Assembly: GCA_042091035.1 (NCBI GenBank)
Contig: JBELIG010000011.1
Coordinates: forward strand, 1-33,867
Reading direction: 5' to 3'
Origin: AM-2324 sp042091035
Lineage (GTDB): Bacteria; Bacteroidota; Bacteroidia; Chitinophagales; Saprospiraceae
Length of the DNA stretch: 33,867 nucleotides
In this document: piece by piece, positions 6,850-16,529 of the stretch
Numbering within the stretch: the stretch's first letter is position 1
How the letters are laid out: each line of letters starts with the position of its first letter
Notes under the pieces: model-generated
Told to the model about the DNA's origin: nothing
Database searches by the model: none
Seen by the model: the letters and a program-made list of their open reading frames with translations, nothing else
Position numbers and translations under genes: made by a program

Positions 6850-8353
6850 ATTTGATGTATGTGTTTTTTACTTCGTCAAAGGATGGCAGTTTGTTATGAT
6901 GCCATTTGTAGATGATCTTTCCGTCTTTCCAAAGTACAAAGCCCGGATTGGACCTAACAATGGTTTTTAAAAGAATATCATCAGCCATATAGAATGGTAT
7001 ATCTATATCTACCTCTTTTTTGAATGCTTCGAGCATACCAGCTTCAGTAAGGCCAACTACCTCATAACAAGGTATACCCGCTTCTTGAGCAGCTTTAATG
7101 AAGGGTGTAGCAACTTCTTTATAGGTGTTCAAGTAGGTCTGTGGCCAAGTATAGGTTGTGTTGACCACTTCTTTATCCACTATCTTAACAATAGATTCTT
7201 GTACATACATTGAATCTGCATTGACTTGGATAGTATCCAGTTGAGTAATGGTGTCTTTGACCATAACTTGGATTGATTCAGAATCGTATTTTAGCTTATG
7301 CGCTAGAATCATAATCGAATAGCCTTCTTCGAATAGAATATTATCAGTAGCGTCATTTCCATCGACAGTCTGTACTTCAAAGTCTGATATCTTTGTAGAT
7401 TCAATAGCTGGTTTACTCGTGATTTGTTCAGCAGACCAACCCGCATCTTTTGAATACTTTTGATAATCCTTGAGATACTGATCCATGCTCATCTCCGCAG
7501 TTTCAAGCGTATTACCTGATTCATCTTTTTTAGTGAGGATGTAGCCGGTTACTTGAACACTCGCTTGTGCCTCCATTTCTATATCCTTGGTTGTGCGCAC
7601 ATCCTTTCCTATTGCGAAAGGTCTGAAATCGATTCCTGGGATATCCCAAACGTAATTACTGAAACAATAGATAAGAAGAATTGGGATAGACCCATAACTG
7701 ACTACTGTTCTCAATTTCTTACTACCTATCTGGTGCATCTGATTTCTTGCAAAGATGAACAGCACAGCAGGAATAAGTAGAAATACATCCTTTAGGAAAG
7801 ATGTAAAAGGTTTTAGTTTAATGAAATCACCGAAGCAACCACAGTCGGTTACCCGCATATTTGTTTCTTTGAAAGCACCCCAATTACCAAATTCAAAGAA
7901 ATTAACGCCCGAAGGTACATAAGCTGTCAAGTAGGTGAAGCCCGTTAGTATGGTAAAGAATACAACCAAGAGTGCAAAGGCAATCGAAGTTGTTTTTAGT
8001 CGGGTACCAAGTATAAGCATAATGGCAAGGACTAACTCAAAGACAATCATAATTACAGAAAAACCAATGGATACTTCTGCTAGTTTAGGAAAAATTCCAG
8101 CCATGAAATCTAGCCAAGTATCAGAGAATGTAGCTTCAAATTCTGCAAAATATTGCTCCATTTTGTAAGCGGTGCCTAATGGGTCAATAGCTTTTACTGC
8201 TCCAGAAACTAAGAAAAGAACGCCTACATAATTCTGAAGAAAACTGATCGGTAGATTTTTTATCCTATCCTTTGCTAAAAATAGCATAGCTGCGGTTATG
8301 CCTACTGCAAAAACGCCTACCCAGAATAATAATTCTCCTAATGTAAAACTCAT
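6848..8353 (-). CDS. DoxX/MauE-like membrane protein with a C-terminal thioredoxin-like domain (BT_3928 type)
   Basis: A 501-residue membrane protein. The N-terminal 220 or so residues contain about five hydrophobic helices and the DoxX/MauE-like signature TDCGCFGDFIKLKPF, followed by a helix (FLKDVFLLIPAVLFIF). After a loop segment with one more membrane helix (about 225-245), the C-terminal half is soluble. It ends in a thioredoxin-fold-like segment: a proline in RSNPGF at the cis-Pro position, then VLWKDGKIIYKWHHNKLP. No CxxC is present, so a thiol oxidoreductase role for this domain is doubtful. The gene starts 7 bases after the DUF1599 gene ends. This pairing recurs in Bacteroidota (established, from memory), but the biochemical role is not known to me. 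Confidence 0.82.
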   Translation of the reverse strand: MSFTLGELLFWVGVFAVGITAAMLFLAKDRIKNLPISFLQNYVGVLFLVSGAVKAIDPLGTAYKMEQYFAEFEATFSDTWLDFMAGIFPKLAEVSIGFSVIMIVFELVLAIMLILGTRLKTTSIAFALLVVFFTILTGFTYLTAYVPSGVNFFEFGNWGAFKETNMRVTDCGCFGDFIKLKPFTSFLKDVFLLIPAVLFIFARNQMHQIGSKKLRTVVSYGSIPILLIYCFSNYVWDIPGIDFRPFAIGKDVRTTKDIEMEAQASVQVTGYILTKKDESGNTLETAEMSMDQYLKDYQKYSKDAGWSAEQITSKPAIESTKISDFEVQTVDGNDATDNILFEEGYSIMILAHKLKYDSESIQVMVKDTITQLDTIQVNADSMYVQESIVKIVDKEVVNTTYTWPQTYLNTYKEVATPFIKAAQEAGIPCYEVVGLTEAGMLEAFKKEVDIDIPFYMADDILLKTIVRSNPGFVLWKDGKIIYKWHHNKLPSFDEVKNTYIK

Positions 8354-8360
8354 GATTTAT

Positions 8361-8909
8361 TTATTTATCTGATTGTTCATCAATTTTTATCAAAGCGAAT
8401 AGAGCATAGTTTACAATATCACTGTAGTTGGCATCAAGCCCTTCAGATACTATTGTTGCTCCTTCATTATCTTCTATTTGTTTTATTCTAAATAACTTTT
8501 GGAGGATGAGATCTGTCAATGAAGATCGCCTCATATCCCTCCATACTTCCCCGTAGTCATGGTTCTTTGCTTCCATAAGACCCTTGCAAAGTGCTGCTTT
8601 TGTATCAAAGTGCTTGACAGCCTGATCCGCATCAAGTTCAATGGGCGCATCTTTAGGTAGTTCAAGTTGAATAAGCGCCATTAGACTGTAGTTTACCAAT
8701 CCTATGTATTCTCCATCTATTGGATCATTTACTTTTTGCGCACCCTGATCTTCTATTGTGCGAATTCTATTGGCCTTTATCAGTAGCTGATCAGTCAGAG
8801 AGGAAGGTCTTAGTATACGCCAAGCAGTGCCATAATCCTGCGTTTTCTTTTCGAAAAGGGATCGACACTTATTTAACTGCTCATTATACTGCTCTATGGT
8901 TTTTTCCAA
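8361..8909 (-). CDS. DUF1599 protein with two tandem domain copies
   Basis: The 182 residues hold two copies of the DUF1599 (nucleotide modification associated domain 1) unit, at about 5-85 and 93-177. Copy one has KKTQDYGTAWRILRPSSLTD and copy two KNHDYGEVWRDMRRSSLTD. Each is followed by an RI-x-x-IED helix and by an (L/I)VNY(S/A)L(M/F)ALI helix. The start is TTG at 8909-8907: the frame is closed by TAA 15 bases upstream and the next in-frame ATG would delete most of copy one. The family has been proposed to act in nucleotide modification, but no reaction is proven to my knowledge. It heads a two-gene unit with the DoxX-type gene. Confidence 0.86.
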   Translation of the reverse strand: MEKTIEQYNEQLNKCRSLFEKKTQDYGTAWRILRPSSLTDQLLIKANRIRTIEDQGAQKVNDPIDGEYIGLVNYSLMALIQLELPKDAPIELDADQAVKHFDTKAALCKGLMEAKNHDYGEVWRDMRRSSLTDLILQKLFRIKQIEDNEGATIVSEGLDANYSDIVNYALFALIKIDEQSDK

Positions 8910-9002
8910 AATAAAATATGTTTACGGCTCGATATAATTCAAATATGAAAAAATAAATACGGTTTATTTCATAAGAGCTAATCAATTTTTGTTAATCAGC
9001 TG

Positions 9003-10742
9003 TTAATTAAAATTTATTCCCTCTGCATGATCATCTGGATTCCTCTCATCGCCAACCCCATAATATGTTCCATCCTCAAGAACTTGTATTGCCTTTACCT
9101 TTGCTATTGTATTTTTTTCTACAAGTTTGTAGCCCATATCGTTCAATTCCTTTAGACTAATTGAGTCCATCTTGCCTTTTTCATACATGATCATGTCTGG
9201 AAGCCATTGATGATGAATACGTCCTGATTGTACAGCATCATTAAGATCCATATTATAAATGGCAGTATTTAAGAATACCTGGAGCACAGAGGTGATAATT
9301 GTCGACCCGCCAGGTGTTCCTAAAACCATATAGAGTTCATCTTCTTTTTCTATAATTGTAGGGGTCATAGAGCTTAGCATTCTTTTATTAGGTGCTATAG
9401 CATTTGCCTCTGATCCAACTAAGCCATATTGATTAGCAACTCCTGGTTTTGCTGAGAAGTCATCCATTTCATTGTTTAGGAAAAATCCGCCTTTGCCCAC
9501 AAGGATTTTTGAGCCATAGTTTGAATTTAAGGTTGTTGTAAGCGATGCTGCATGCCCTTCACTATCTACAATAGAGGTATGCGTAGTTTCAAAACTTTCA
9601 ATCTCTAATCGTATGCCTGAGTGTGCATTTGGATTTGATCTTCCCGCATTACCATAGCTAAATGCACTAAGCCTTTTATCCAGATAGGCTTTATTTAAAA
9701 GACTATCTACTGGAACAGGGTGGAAATCTGAATCTCCAAGGTAATTTGCTCTATCCTCATAAGCAATTCGCATGGTTTCAGTAAGCGCATTTATGGCCAA
9801 TGGAGATTGGAATTGATGCTCTTCCGGTTTTAAATTCTCAAGCATACTCAACATTTGAATTAGAGCGACACCGCCAGAAGAGGAGGGAGGCATAGAGATT
9901 ATATCATACTCCTTGAAAGAACCTTTTAAAGGAGTTCTCCATATTGGGTTATAATTTTTTAGGTCCTCTAGGCTGATTAAACCATTTGCACGCTGCATTT
10001 CCTTTACAATCAATTCAGCGGTCTTACCTTCATAAAACCCCTTTGTGCCTGATTTCATGATTCTTGCCAAACTTCGAGCTAGATTTTCTTGTATTAGGGT
10101 ATCACCCTCGTTCCATAGTTCGGTCTCTATAAATTGGTTCGATGTGGTATTTTGCTCTAAGAAATCAGGTCGATATTGGTTTAAGCGATCAGCTTCAGTC
10201 GCTGAGATTGCGAAGCCATTTGATGCTAATTCATAGGCTGGACGAATTAGGTCTTCAAATTTTTCAAAAGATCCTAGACGATCATAAATTTCAAATAGGC
10301 CTGCAACGGTCCCTGGGACACCAACTGCTAAATGTCCGTAACTGCTTGCTTTAGGAATAACATTGCCTTCTTTGTCCAAGTACATATCTTTTGATGCATT
10401 AGCAGGTGCTTTTTCTCTAAAGTCAAGAGAAAGGCTTGCTCCATCATTCAGACGGGCAATAAAAAAGCCTCCTCCGCCAATATTACCAGCTCTTGGATAT
10501 ACAACTGCAAGTGCAAATTGGCTGGCAACCATTGCGTCATAGGCATTTCCTCCTTGCTTTAAGATTTTAAGGCCAACTTTTGTCGCTAATGGATGGGCAC
10601 TTACAACCATACCATCTATTGCCTTGGCTGTTTTTTGAATTTCGGACTGAAGTGTACCTGTTCCTTCAGATTGAGTTTGTGGTTTCTTGTCAGCACATGC
10701 AAGAAGGCAGATGCTTAAAAGAATCGTTAAATAGATTCGCAT
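9003..10742 (-). CDS. ggt: Gamma-glutamyltranspeptidase, lipoprotein form
   Basis: GGT cleaves gamma-glutamyl bonds of glutathione and related peptides. Translation yields a 579-residue precursor that self-cleaves into large and small subunits. The cleavage site is the conserved TTH: Thr386 in FETTHTSIVD should become the small-subunit N-terminus and nucleophile. Further markers are PPSSSGGVALIQML, NNEMDDFSAKPGV, PNKRMLSSMTPTI and GTPGGSTIITSVLQ (oxyanion glycines). The start at 10742 yields a lipoprotein signal with lipobox LLAC, Cys16. The open frame runs 43 codons further upstream, but that stretch crosses the terminator of the macroglobulin gene and would bury the signal peptide. It acts in the periplasm or on the outer membrane. 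Confidence 0.95.
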   Translation of the reverse strand: MRIYLTILLSICLLACADKKPQTQSEGTGTLQSEIQKTAKAIDGMVVSAHPLATKVGLKILKQGGNAYDAMVASQFALAVVYPRAGNIGGGGFFIARLNDGASLSLDFREKAPANASKDMYLDKEGNVIPKASSYGHLAVGVPGTVAGLFEIYDRLGSFEKFEDLIRPAYELASNGFAISATEADRLNQYRPDFLEQNTTSNQFIETELWNEGDTLIQENLARSLARIMKSGTKGFYEGKTAELIVKEMQRANGLISLEDLKNYNPIWRTPLKGSFKEYDIISMPPSSSGGVALIQMLSMLENLKPEEHQFQSPLAINALTETMRIAYEDRANYLGDSDFHPVPVDSLLNKAYLDKRLSAFSYGNAGRSNPNAHSGIRLEIESFETTHTSIVDSEGHAASLTTTLNSNYGSKILVGKGGFFLNNEMDDFSAKPGVANQYGLVGSEANAIAPNKRMLSSMTPTIIEKEDELYMVLGTPGGSTIITSVLQVFLNTAIYNMDLNDAVQSGRIHHQWLPDMIMYEKGKMDSISLKELNDMGYKLVEKNTIAKVKAIQVLEDGTYYGVGDERNPDDHAEGINFN

Positions 10743-10805
10743 AAGTTTTGTAATGGCTTTAGTTTTTCTCAATATAATAAAATCCAAAAAAGGCTTGGGT
10801 ATAAT

Positions 10806-10839
10806 AAAAAAGGAAGGCCCTAAGACCTTCCTTTTTTTT
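10806..10839 (-). terminator. Rho-independent terminator after the macroglobulin gene
   Basis: On the minus strand GGAAGGTC pairs with GGCCTTCC (one U-G pair) around a short loop, followed by six T. The flanking A and T runs extend the stem. It starts at the stop codon of the macroglobulin gene and separates it from ggt. Confidence 0.8.
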
Positions 10840-13800
10840 ATTGATTTATAGAGGGAATTACTTTGATCCATTTCCCTGGTTTACTCGCAAATATATCATT
10901 TCGATACATCGAGGAGCAACTAGTAGCTGGTTCATAATAGTTTCCTTCATAAGTAGCGATAAGCCTAGTATAGAATACCTTCGTACTGTTTCTGTTTAGT
11001 CTGAAGAAGGTATAAATCCGGTCGTCCCTTATGTCTCTAAAATCATGTCCACTATTGGAGTATCCTGAAGAAAGATTATCCATACGCTCGTTAATTATTT
11101 CCCAACCTGATGGGAATGTTTGGTTTAGCGCTAAGTCTTCGTAATAATCTTCATTTCCAATATTGCTGACAGTGACCTTTGCAAGAAATTCAGTTCCCAT
11201 TTCTAGGCTTGAAGGATTTATGGAATTTCCTTCCTTTCCGAGGTATTCTACATTTACAGATAGATTAGACGAACGTTCAAGCTCATCTGCTTGTAATGGC
11301 TGTTCGAATTTTATCAAGTTAAAATAGAGCACGTTTTTGCCAGTATTTTTCACGGTAATTGTTCCGTTTGCAGCTTGTAAATTATCAACAGAGATGGATG
11401 ATTTTTCAAAGTTATATAATGTTTCATCCCCTTTGTTTTGGCTTACAATAAACTTAGACTGCTCTCCGGAGCCATTCAAATCCAATAATTGGCCTATAGA
11501 CTTCAGCGATAAGGCTAGCGTCTGTGTATTGTAGTAATAATTAGAGTTCAGTTTTTTGGCTATATGTCTAGCCAGATCTAAGGTCTTTTTATCTTTTGGA
11601 TCATTCTTGGTATAAATCTCAAGTAATAAAGCTTGATCTCTAAGTACAGAACCATAATATCTGTAACGATAGTTATTATTGTTGTTCATTTCTCCCCACT
11701 TCGCTTGACTTAATAGACTATTGCCTATTTCTTTCTGACCTATTACAATGTATGCTCCTGCAAGCAGTGTTCGGTCATCTCCTTTAAGGATTTGAGATTC
11801 TTTTAGTCGATTCATCGCGGAAAGATCTGCTTCTCCTGCTAGAGCAAGCACGTATAGCGCATAGGCTTGACTATAGGCGCTGTTGGAATTATTACTTGAC
11901 CAAGATTGGCAGGCACCTTTAGTATATCTCAGCCAGCTATTAAAGAGTTCTCTTGGCACTTCAAATCCTTTTGCTTTAGCTTCTACTAAGAAGTGACCCG
12001 CATAGGTGTTTGCCCAAGTATTGTAATAATTATCCTGTCCAGGCCAATAGGTGAATCCATTCGATGGGCTTATAAATCGAGTTAATCGATCGATTCCCGC
12101 TTTGATATTTGCGTCTATTTCCTTTTCTTTTTGTTCACTAAGCTCAAGTATCTGTGATAGATAAAGCTGAGGGAATACAGATGATGTCGTTTGCTCAAGA
12201 CATCCATAAGGATATCTGATTAGGTAGTCCAAACGATTGTTCATATTTAGATCCGGGAAATTACTAGCTTCCAGGAGTACTTTATTTGTTCCCTTTACCC
12301 CAGAGGCTAAATAATCAAAGGAGTGACTTTCACCTGCATTCAAAGCAATGAAATCAAGACTTTTCTGAATCGGATTTGGATTCCTTATTTCCAATTCTAC
12401 CTGTTGACTACTTTTATTATTACCTGACTTGGCTTGAACATCAAAATAGGCAATACCTACAGCGTCTAATACCTCAACAGGGAAATAGACGAGGGTGTTA
12501 TCATTTGCTGCTACATTCACAGTCTGTTTCTGACCTTCAGTAAACTGTACCAATTTGGATTTTTCCGATACAGTAACCTGCACGTTAGCATCCTTATTGG
12601 TGTTGTTGAAAACAGTGACAGGTATGCTAAGCTTCTCAGTAGTACCAAGTACTCTAGGTAGCGTGCTAAGTACCATAACTGGTTGATTCACTGTTATCGT
12701 TTTTTCAGAAGAGCCATAACTTTCATCATCTACTGCTACTACCATTGCTCGGACCGATCCAAGATAATTTGGCATCGTAAACGTATGCTTTTTGTTTTGA
12801 CCCTTTTTAGCATAAAATGGTCCAGCAGTCATGACCACTGGTTTGAATCTATTGGCATCTTTTTTATCAGCTTCTGCCTCTTTCAACTCTGCTGCACCAC
12901 CTACTGCAATGATATTATTCATCTGTCCGGAGAATCTTCCAAGAACGAACTCATATATATCGTAAGAACGTACTCCAAGTGCTTCCTTTTGATAGAAGTA
13001 ATTCCACGGATTTGGAGTTTTGAAGTTTGTAATATCCAACAAGCCTTCGTCGACGATTGCTATTGTATAAGCCATAGGCTTACCATCTTCTTCTTTAACC
13101 TCTACTTCGAATTCTTGTAATGGTTCAATTTGGTCTACTGAACTAATAACTGGGCTAAGTCTAGATTCTGGGTCTTCCACCATGATAGGAGTGATCCCAA
13201 ACATTCGTAATGGTCGATCATTAGCTTTTGTTTGATTACCTTGAAGCATGTATACAGATGCATATACATTCGGTGCCCATTCCTTTTTGATCTTTAGTGC
13301 AATCTCATTACTTCCTGCCTTAGCATCTACCCATGTAGTACTTAGCACATCACCTCCTTTTTCTATGCTCACCAGAAAACGTGCATTATCAGCTCCTTGG
13401 ACTTCTATAGTTGCAGTTTCTTCAGGTTCATAGACTGGCTTATCAAGTTTCATGGTAAGCAAGTTGATATCCTCTGAATCCTGTATGTCATTATAATCTG
13501 GTGAACCTGCATAAACAAAATCTGTAGTACAGTGATCACTGTTATCGCAAACTCTGATCATATATCTACCCCATGTTTCTGCTTTTACATCAAAGCTTCC
13601 TTTTCCTTTGCTATTTGTTTTTACAGATCCAGAAGATAAAAGGACAGTAGAGGATCTATTTATATAATTTGTAGAGTTATCGTTTCCTCTTGACCACCAC
13701 CAAGACCAATTTACTTTATAAACTGCGTAGTTTAGGGATCTGTCGCCTGCTGACTTTCCTTCATTGTCAACACAAACTACATCAATTGGTGTATCTCTGT

Positions 13801-16417
13801 TTTTCAAGATGATATTATACCCATATTCGTTTTTAGGCACTCGAATACCTACATAACGAGCATAGGGACTGTAAGGTCTTCTTAGTGTTGAAGTACTGAA
13901 ATTTCCTCCATCCTCGAAAGCTGTAATTTTAATTCTAGCTTCCATCTTACCAGGAACAGGATTTTTATTCCAGAATTTTTTGACAATTTTTCCTACTCCA
14001 TCAGCATCTAGTTTTTGATCAAATAGCACATTCGTATTACCTGGGACATACCTGTTTATGTCATTGAATTTGTAATCATTAAAGGATTTGAAACTTGTTG
14101 CAGCCTTGGAGAATTGAAGTTCTACCCGTGTTCTAAGATTTGAACCAGGAGAACCATGTAACCAGTTTACCTGTAGATTTTCAGAATAAGGCTCGTTTAC
14201 TGCGGATAATTCCTCTGGAAGCGCATATTTAATCTTTAAGCGATTTGGCTTAATAGTTTCTACCTTCAAATATTTCGTAAAATTGGAGGCTCCAACTTGC
14301 GCTACTAATCTATAGGTTCCAGTAATATCTTCAGATGCTGTAGACAGATGAACAGGATATATACCTCCTGTGTTGTCCGATGCAACCATTTCATTGACCA
14401 TTGTTCCCTTAGGGTTATAGAACTTAAAGCTTACTGGATAATCTGCGGGCAATTCATCCTTAGGATCTTGGAGTATAAAATTGACAAATAAACTGTCCCC
14501 TGGTCTCCAAACTCCTCTTTCACCATAGAACATCCCTTTAAATCCTTCTTTGGAAACGGTACCTCCCACTTCAAAGGAAGCTGTTGAAAGGCTGGTTCTA
14601 TTGTCAAGTTTTATAAATCCGTTGCTCTGATCCGAGTATGCCACTGCAACAAATGCATTTTCTGCATTTTTTACAATTGCCATTCCGTTTGCATCAGTGG
14701 TAGCTTCCTGAATGATTTGTTGTTGATAGTCAAATACTCGAATAGTTTTTCCGGATAGGGGAGTAGTTGTGTTTAGATCATTCAAAAGGAAAACATAACT
14801 ATCAGAACTAGTACGTTTAGCAATTATGCCTATGCTGGAGGCTATAATGTTTTTAGATACGAACTGATTGGAATGATAGTATTCTGGATAATCCATGTTC
14901 TCCCTATTGTTCCAAGAGTATTTGTTATAGTATCCTCTAGGCCCATAGTACATGTCCATTATGCTTCTTTCAGACGTATTTGAGTTGTATTGGTTATTTG
15001 GAAGATCATTGCTTATTCCTTTTTCATAGTCCGTCCATTCTATATATTCATTAGCAGGTAAACCAGATGCTACGTAGCCAGGTCTAAATCCTATGCGGAC
15101 TTGGTAAATTGCATTTGGCTCTTTTGATATAAAATTGGATAAGTCTAAGGCATAATTTGCCCATTCTCTTTGCAAAGCTGTTTTGTTAAGTTCACTTAAT
15201 GATACAGCACCTTTGAAGATAACTTTACCTACTCGTTTCAATTCATAATTGCCATCAATATTGTTCGTTTGTAAGAATTGCAGAATATTATTGTCATAAA
15301 TTTTAAAGACTTCTACATCAACCTTACTAAGATTTATGGCTTCGAAAGATAGAAGCGTCTTATCTATATCCGAGGCAATAATTCCATCATCTGTAATCTT
15401 AATTTGAGGGTTTTGTATTTTGTAGTTTAAATCCCAAACCTGAGCGATGGAGAGTGCCTCCTCGTAAGCAGATTTAATGCCTTTGTTGACTTGGACTGAA
15501 ATTTCATTTTTGATATTGTTCTTAGGGAATACCGTAATGGTATTTCCATCAATGTCAAATTCTAAGGAAGTGTTTGTACCTCGTATATTTATTAATCCTT
15601 TAAGGTTTTGCCCTTGCAATACTTCGTCAGAAAAGATGAGCTTGAAATTCTGATTGGAATTTGGATCTTGAATCAGGTTGATCAATTTGAAAGGTCCTTT
15701 TTCAGGAATAGTAAGATTTAAGGTTTCATCATCCTGATTGATACCAATTTTAGAGGGGAACAGTTTTATTTTAAGTTCCTGCTCTTTGTTCGTTTGAGTG
15801 AAGCCAGATATTTTGAGCTTGTGCATGGTGGCCGTTGCATTGGAGGTCCATTCCATCTGATCTTCCTCTACATCCAGACGTAGCATTTGCTTTAGGGCAT
15901 CAGTATCTATTGCATCAGAGGTCTGTATGTTCAGATTTACATGAACTTTCTTTTGATTGCCATCTCTATAAAAGGTTAATCCATCTTCAAAAAGCGTGTA
16001 ATTCAATGCTTTGGTACTGAAACTAAAGTTCAGGGAATTATCCGCTTCCTCAATATTGGGAATAAACTCTTTTAGGTCTAAACTTACTGCGTAATTTTCG
16101 TTTGATTTCAATTTGTTGTCTGGAACAAATACAAGTGTTTTTGAATCTTCCCAATGCATTTTACCAGAAATGCTTGGCTTGAATTTAAAAGCTGACTTTA
16201 GTTCTTTGAAAAGTTGATCATCTCCTACGATCGAATTCGCAAAATATACTCGAATGTCTGATTTGGAGGAGATTATGCCTTTGGTGTAAGCGTAAACGTA
16301 CTTTTTTAGGGCGGTGTCTATAACGTTTGTGTCAATCTGGTTTTTTGAGCAGGAAAATGTAAGCAGTAGGCAAAACCCTACAATAATTCCTTTAAAATGA
16401 TTTTTTGTTAGTTGCAT
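10838..16417 (-). CDS. Bacterial alpha-2-macroglobulin, thioester-containing lipoprotein
   Basis: The 1859-residue protein has a lipoprotein signal (LTFSC, Cys23), then macroglobulin beta-domains. An MG2-type segment contains GERGVWRPGDSLFVNFIL, and a bait-region-plus-MG segment precedes KHTFTMPNYLGSVRAMVVAVDD, the A2M family core. The thioester motif is intact: C1406-L-E-Q in YPYGCLEQTTSS, inside the helical thioester domain that continues with FTYWPGQDNYYNTWANTYAGH. The family traps attacking proteases: cleavage of the bait region exposes the thioester, which bonds the protease covalently, guarding the periplasm. E. coli YfhM is the closest well-known analogue at about 1650 residues. The usual neighbour pbpC is absent here. 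Divergent from the LON-domain gene. Confidence 0.95.
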   Translation of the reverse strand: MQLTKNHFKGIIVGFCLLLTFSCSKNQIDTNVIDTALKKYVYAYTKGIISSKSDIRVYFANSIVGDDQLFKELKSAFKFKPSISGKMHWEDSKTLVFVPDNKLKSNENYAVSLDLKEFIPNIEEADNSLNFSFSTKALNYTLFEDGLTFYRDGNQKKVHVNLNIQTSDAIDTDALKQMLRLDVEEDQMEWTSNATATMHKLKISGFTQTNKEQELKIKLFPSKIGINQDDETLNLTIPEKGPFKLINLIQDPNSNQNFKLIFSDEVLQGQNLKGLINIRGTNTSLEFDIDGNTITVFPKNNIKNEISVQVNKGIKSAYEEALSIAQVWDLNYKIQNPQIKITDDGIIASDIDKTLLSFEAINLSKVDVEVFKIYDNNILQFLQTNNIDGNYELKRVGKVIFKGAVSLSELNKTALQREWANYALDLSNFISKEPNAIYQVRIGFRPGYVASGLPANEYIEWTDYEKGISNDLPNNQYNSNTSERSIMDMYYGPRGYYNKYSWNNRENMDYPEYYHSNQFVSKNIIASSIGIIAKRTSSDSYVFLLNDLNTTTPLSGKTIRVFDYQQQIIQEATTDANGMAIVKNAENAFVAVAYSDQSNGFIKLDNRTSLSTASFEVGGTVSKEGFKGMFYGERGVWRPGDSLFVNFILQDPKDELPADYPVSFKFYNPKGTMVNEMVASDNTGGIYPVHLSTASEDITGTYRLVAQVGASNFTKYLKVETIKPNRLKIKYALPEELSAVNEPYSENLQVNWLHGSPGSNLRTRVELQFSKAATSFKSFNDYKFNDINRYVPGNTNVLFDQKLDADGVGKIVKKFWNKNPVPGKMEARIKITAFEDGGNFSTSTLRRPYSPYARYVGIRVPKNEYGYNIILKNRDTPIDVVCVDNEGKSAGDRSLNYAVYKVNWSWWWSRGNDNSTNYINRSSTVLLSSGSVKTNSKGKGSFDVKAETWGRYMIRVCDNSDHCTTDFVYAGSPDYNDIQDSEDINLLTMKLDKPVYEPEETATIEVQGADNARFLVSIEKGGDVLSTTWVDAKAGSNEIALKIKKEWAPNVYASVYMLQGNQTKANDRPLRMFGITPIMVEDPESRLSPVISSVDQIEPLQEFEVEVKEEDGKPMAYTIAIVDEGLLDITNFKTPNPWNYFYQKEALGVRSYDIYEFVLGRFSGQMNNIIAVGGAAELKEAEADKKDANRFKPVVMTAGPFYAKKGQNKKHTFTMPNYLGSVRAMVVAVDDESYGSSEKTITVNQPVMVLSTLPRVLGTTEKLSIPVTVFNNTNKDANVQVTVSEKSKLVQFTEGQKQTVNVAANDNTLVYFPVEVLDAVGIAYFDVQAKSGNNKSSQQVELEIRNPNPIQKSLDFIALNAGESHSFDYLASGVKGTNKVLLEASNFPDLNMNNRLDYLIRYPYGCLEQTTSSVFPQLYLSQILELSEQKEKEIDANIKAGIDRLTRFISPSNGFTYWPGQDNYYNTWANTYAGHFLVEAKAKGFEVPRELFNSWLRYTKGACQSWSSNNSNSAYSQAYALYVLALAGEADLSAMNRLKESQILKGDDRTLLAGAYIVIGQKEIGNSLLSQAKWGEMNNNNNYRYRYYGSVLRDQALLLEIYTKNDPKDKKTLDLARHIAKKLNSNYYYNTQTLALSLKSIGQLLDLNGSGEQSKFIVSQNKGDETLYNFEKSSISVDNLQAANGTITVKNTGKNVLYFNLIKFEQPLQADELERSSNLSVNVEYLGKEGNSINPSSLEMGTEFLAKVTVSNIGNEDYYEDLALNQTFPSGWEIINERMDNLSSGYSNSGHDFRDIRDDRIYTFFRLNRNSTKVFYTRLIATYEGNYYEPATSCSSMYRNDIFASKPGKWIKVIPSINQ

Positions 16418-16529
16418 GATGATTTGGAATGAAAAAAAACCTAAAAATGATAACTAATTCGATTTCGAAGAATATACAAAATATATAACCATTATTGGTT
16501 CTTATTAGTGCATAGAAGTATTAAATAAA
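16418..16529. promoter_or_regulatory. Divergent promoter region of the macroglobulin and LON-domain genes
   Basis: The 112-base AT-rich gap must hold both start signals. It contains a small inverted repeat AACCA-TTAT-TGGTT (16487-16500) and, on the minus strand, ATATTTTG, one mismatch from TAnnTTTG. Neither has a clear -33 partner. Confidence 0.35.

Noticed and set aside
8970..9002. Possible terminator after ggt (GCTGATTAA / TTGATTAGC with G-U pairs on the minus strand)
   Set aside because: The stem is AT-rich, needs two wobble pairs and is not followed by a T-run.
10743..10871. N-terminal extension of GGT
   Set aside because: It crosses a terminator, overlaps the macroglobulin gene and would place the lipoprotein signal inside the protein.
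12683..13120. 145-codon plus-strand frame inside the macroglobulin gene
   Set aside because: It is antisense to a conserved coding region, is rich in Cys/Phe/His and looks unlike any protein.
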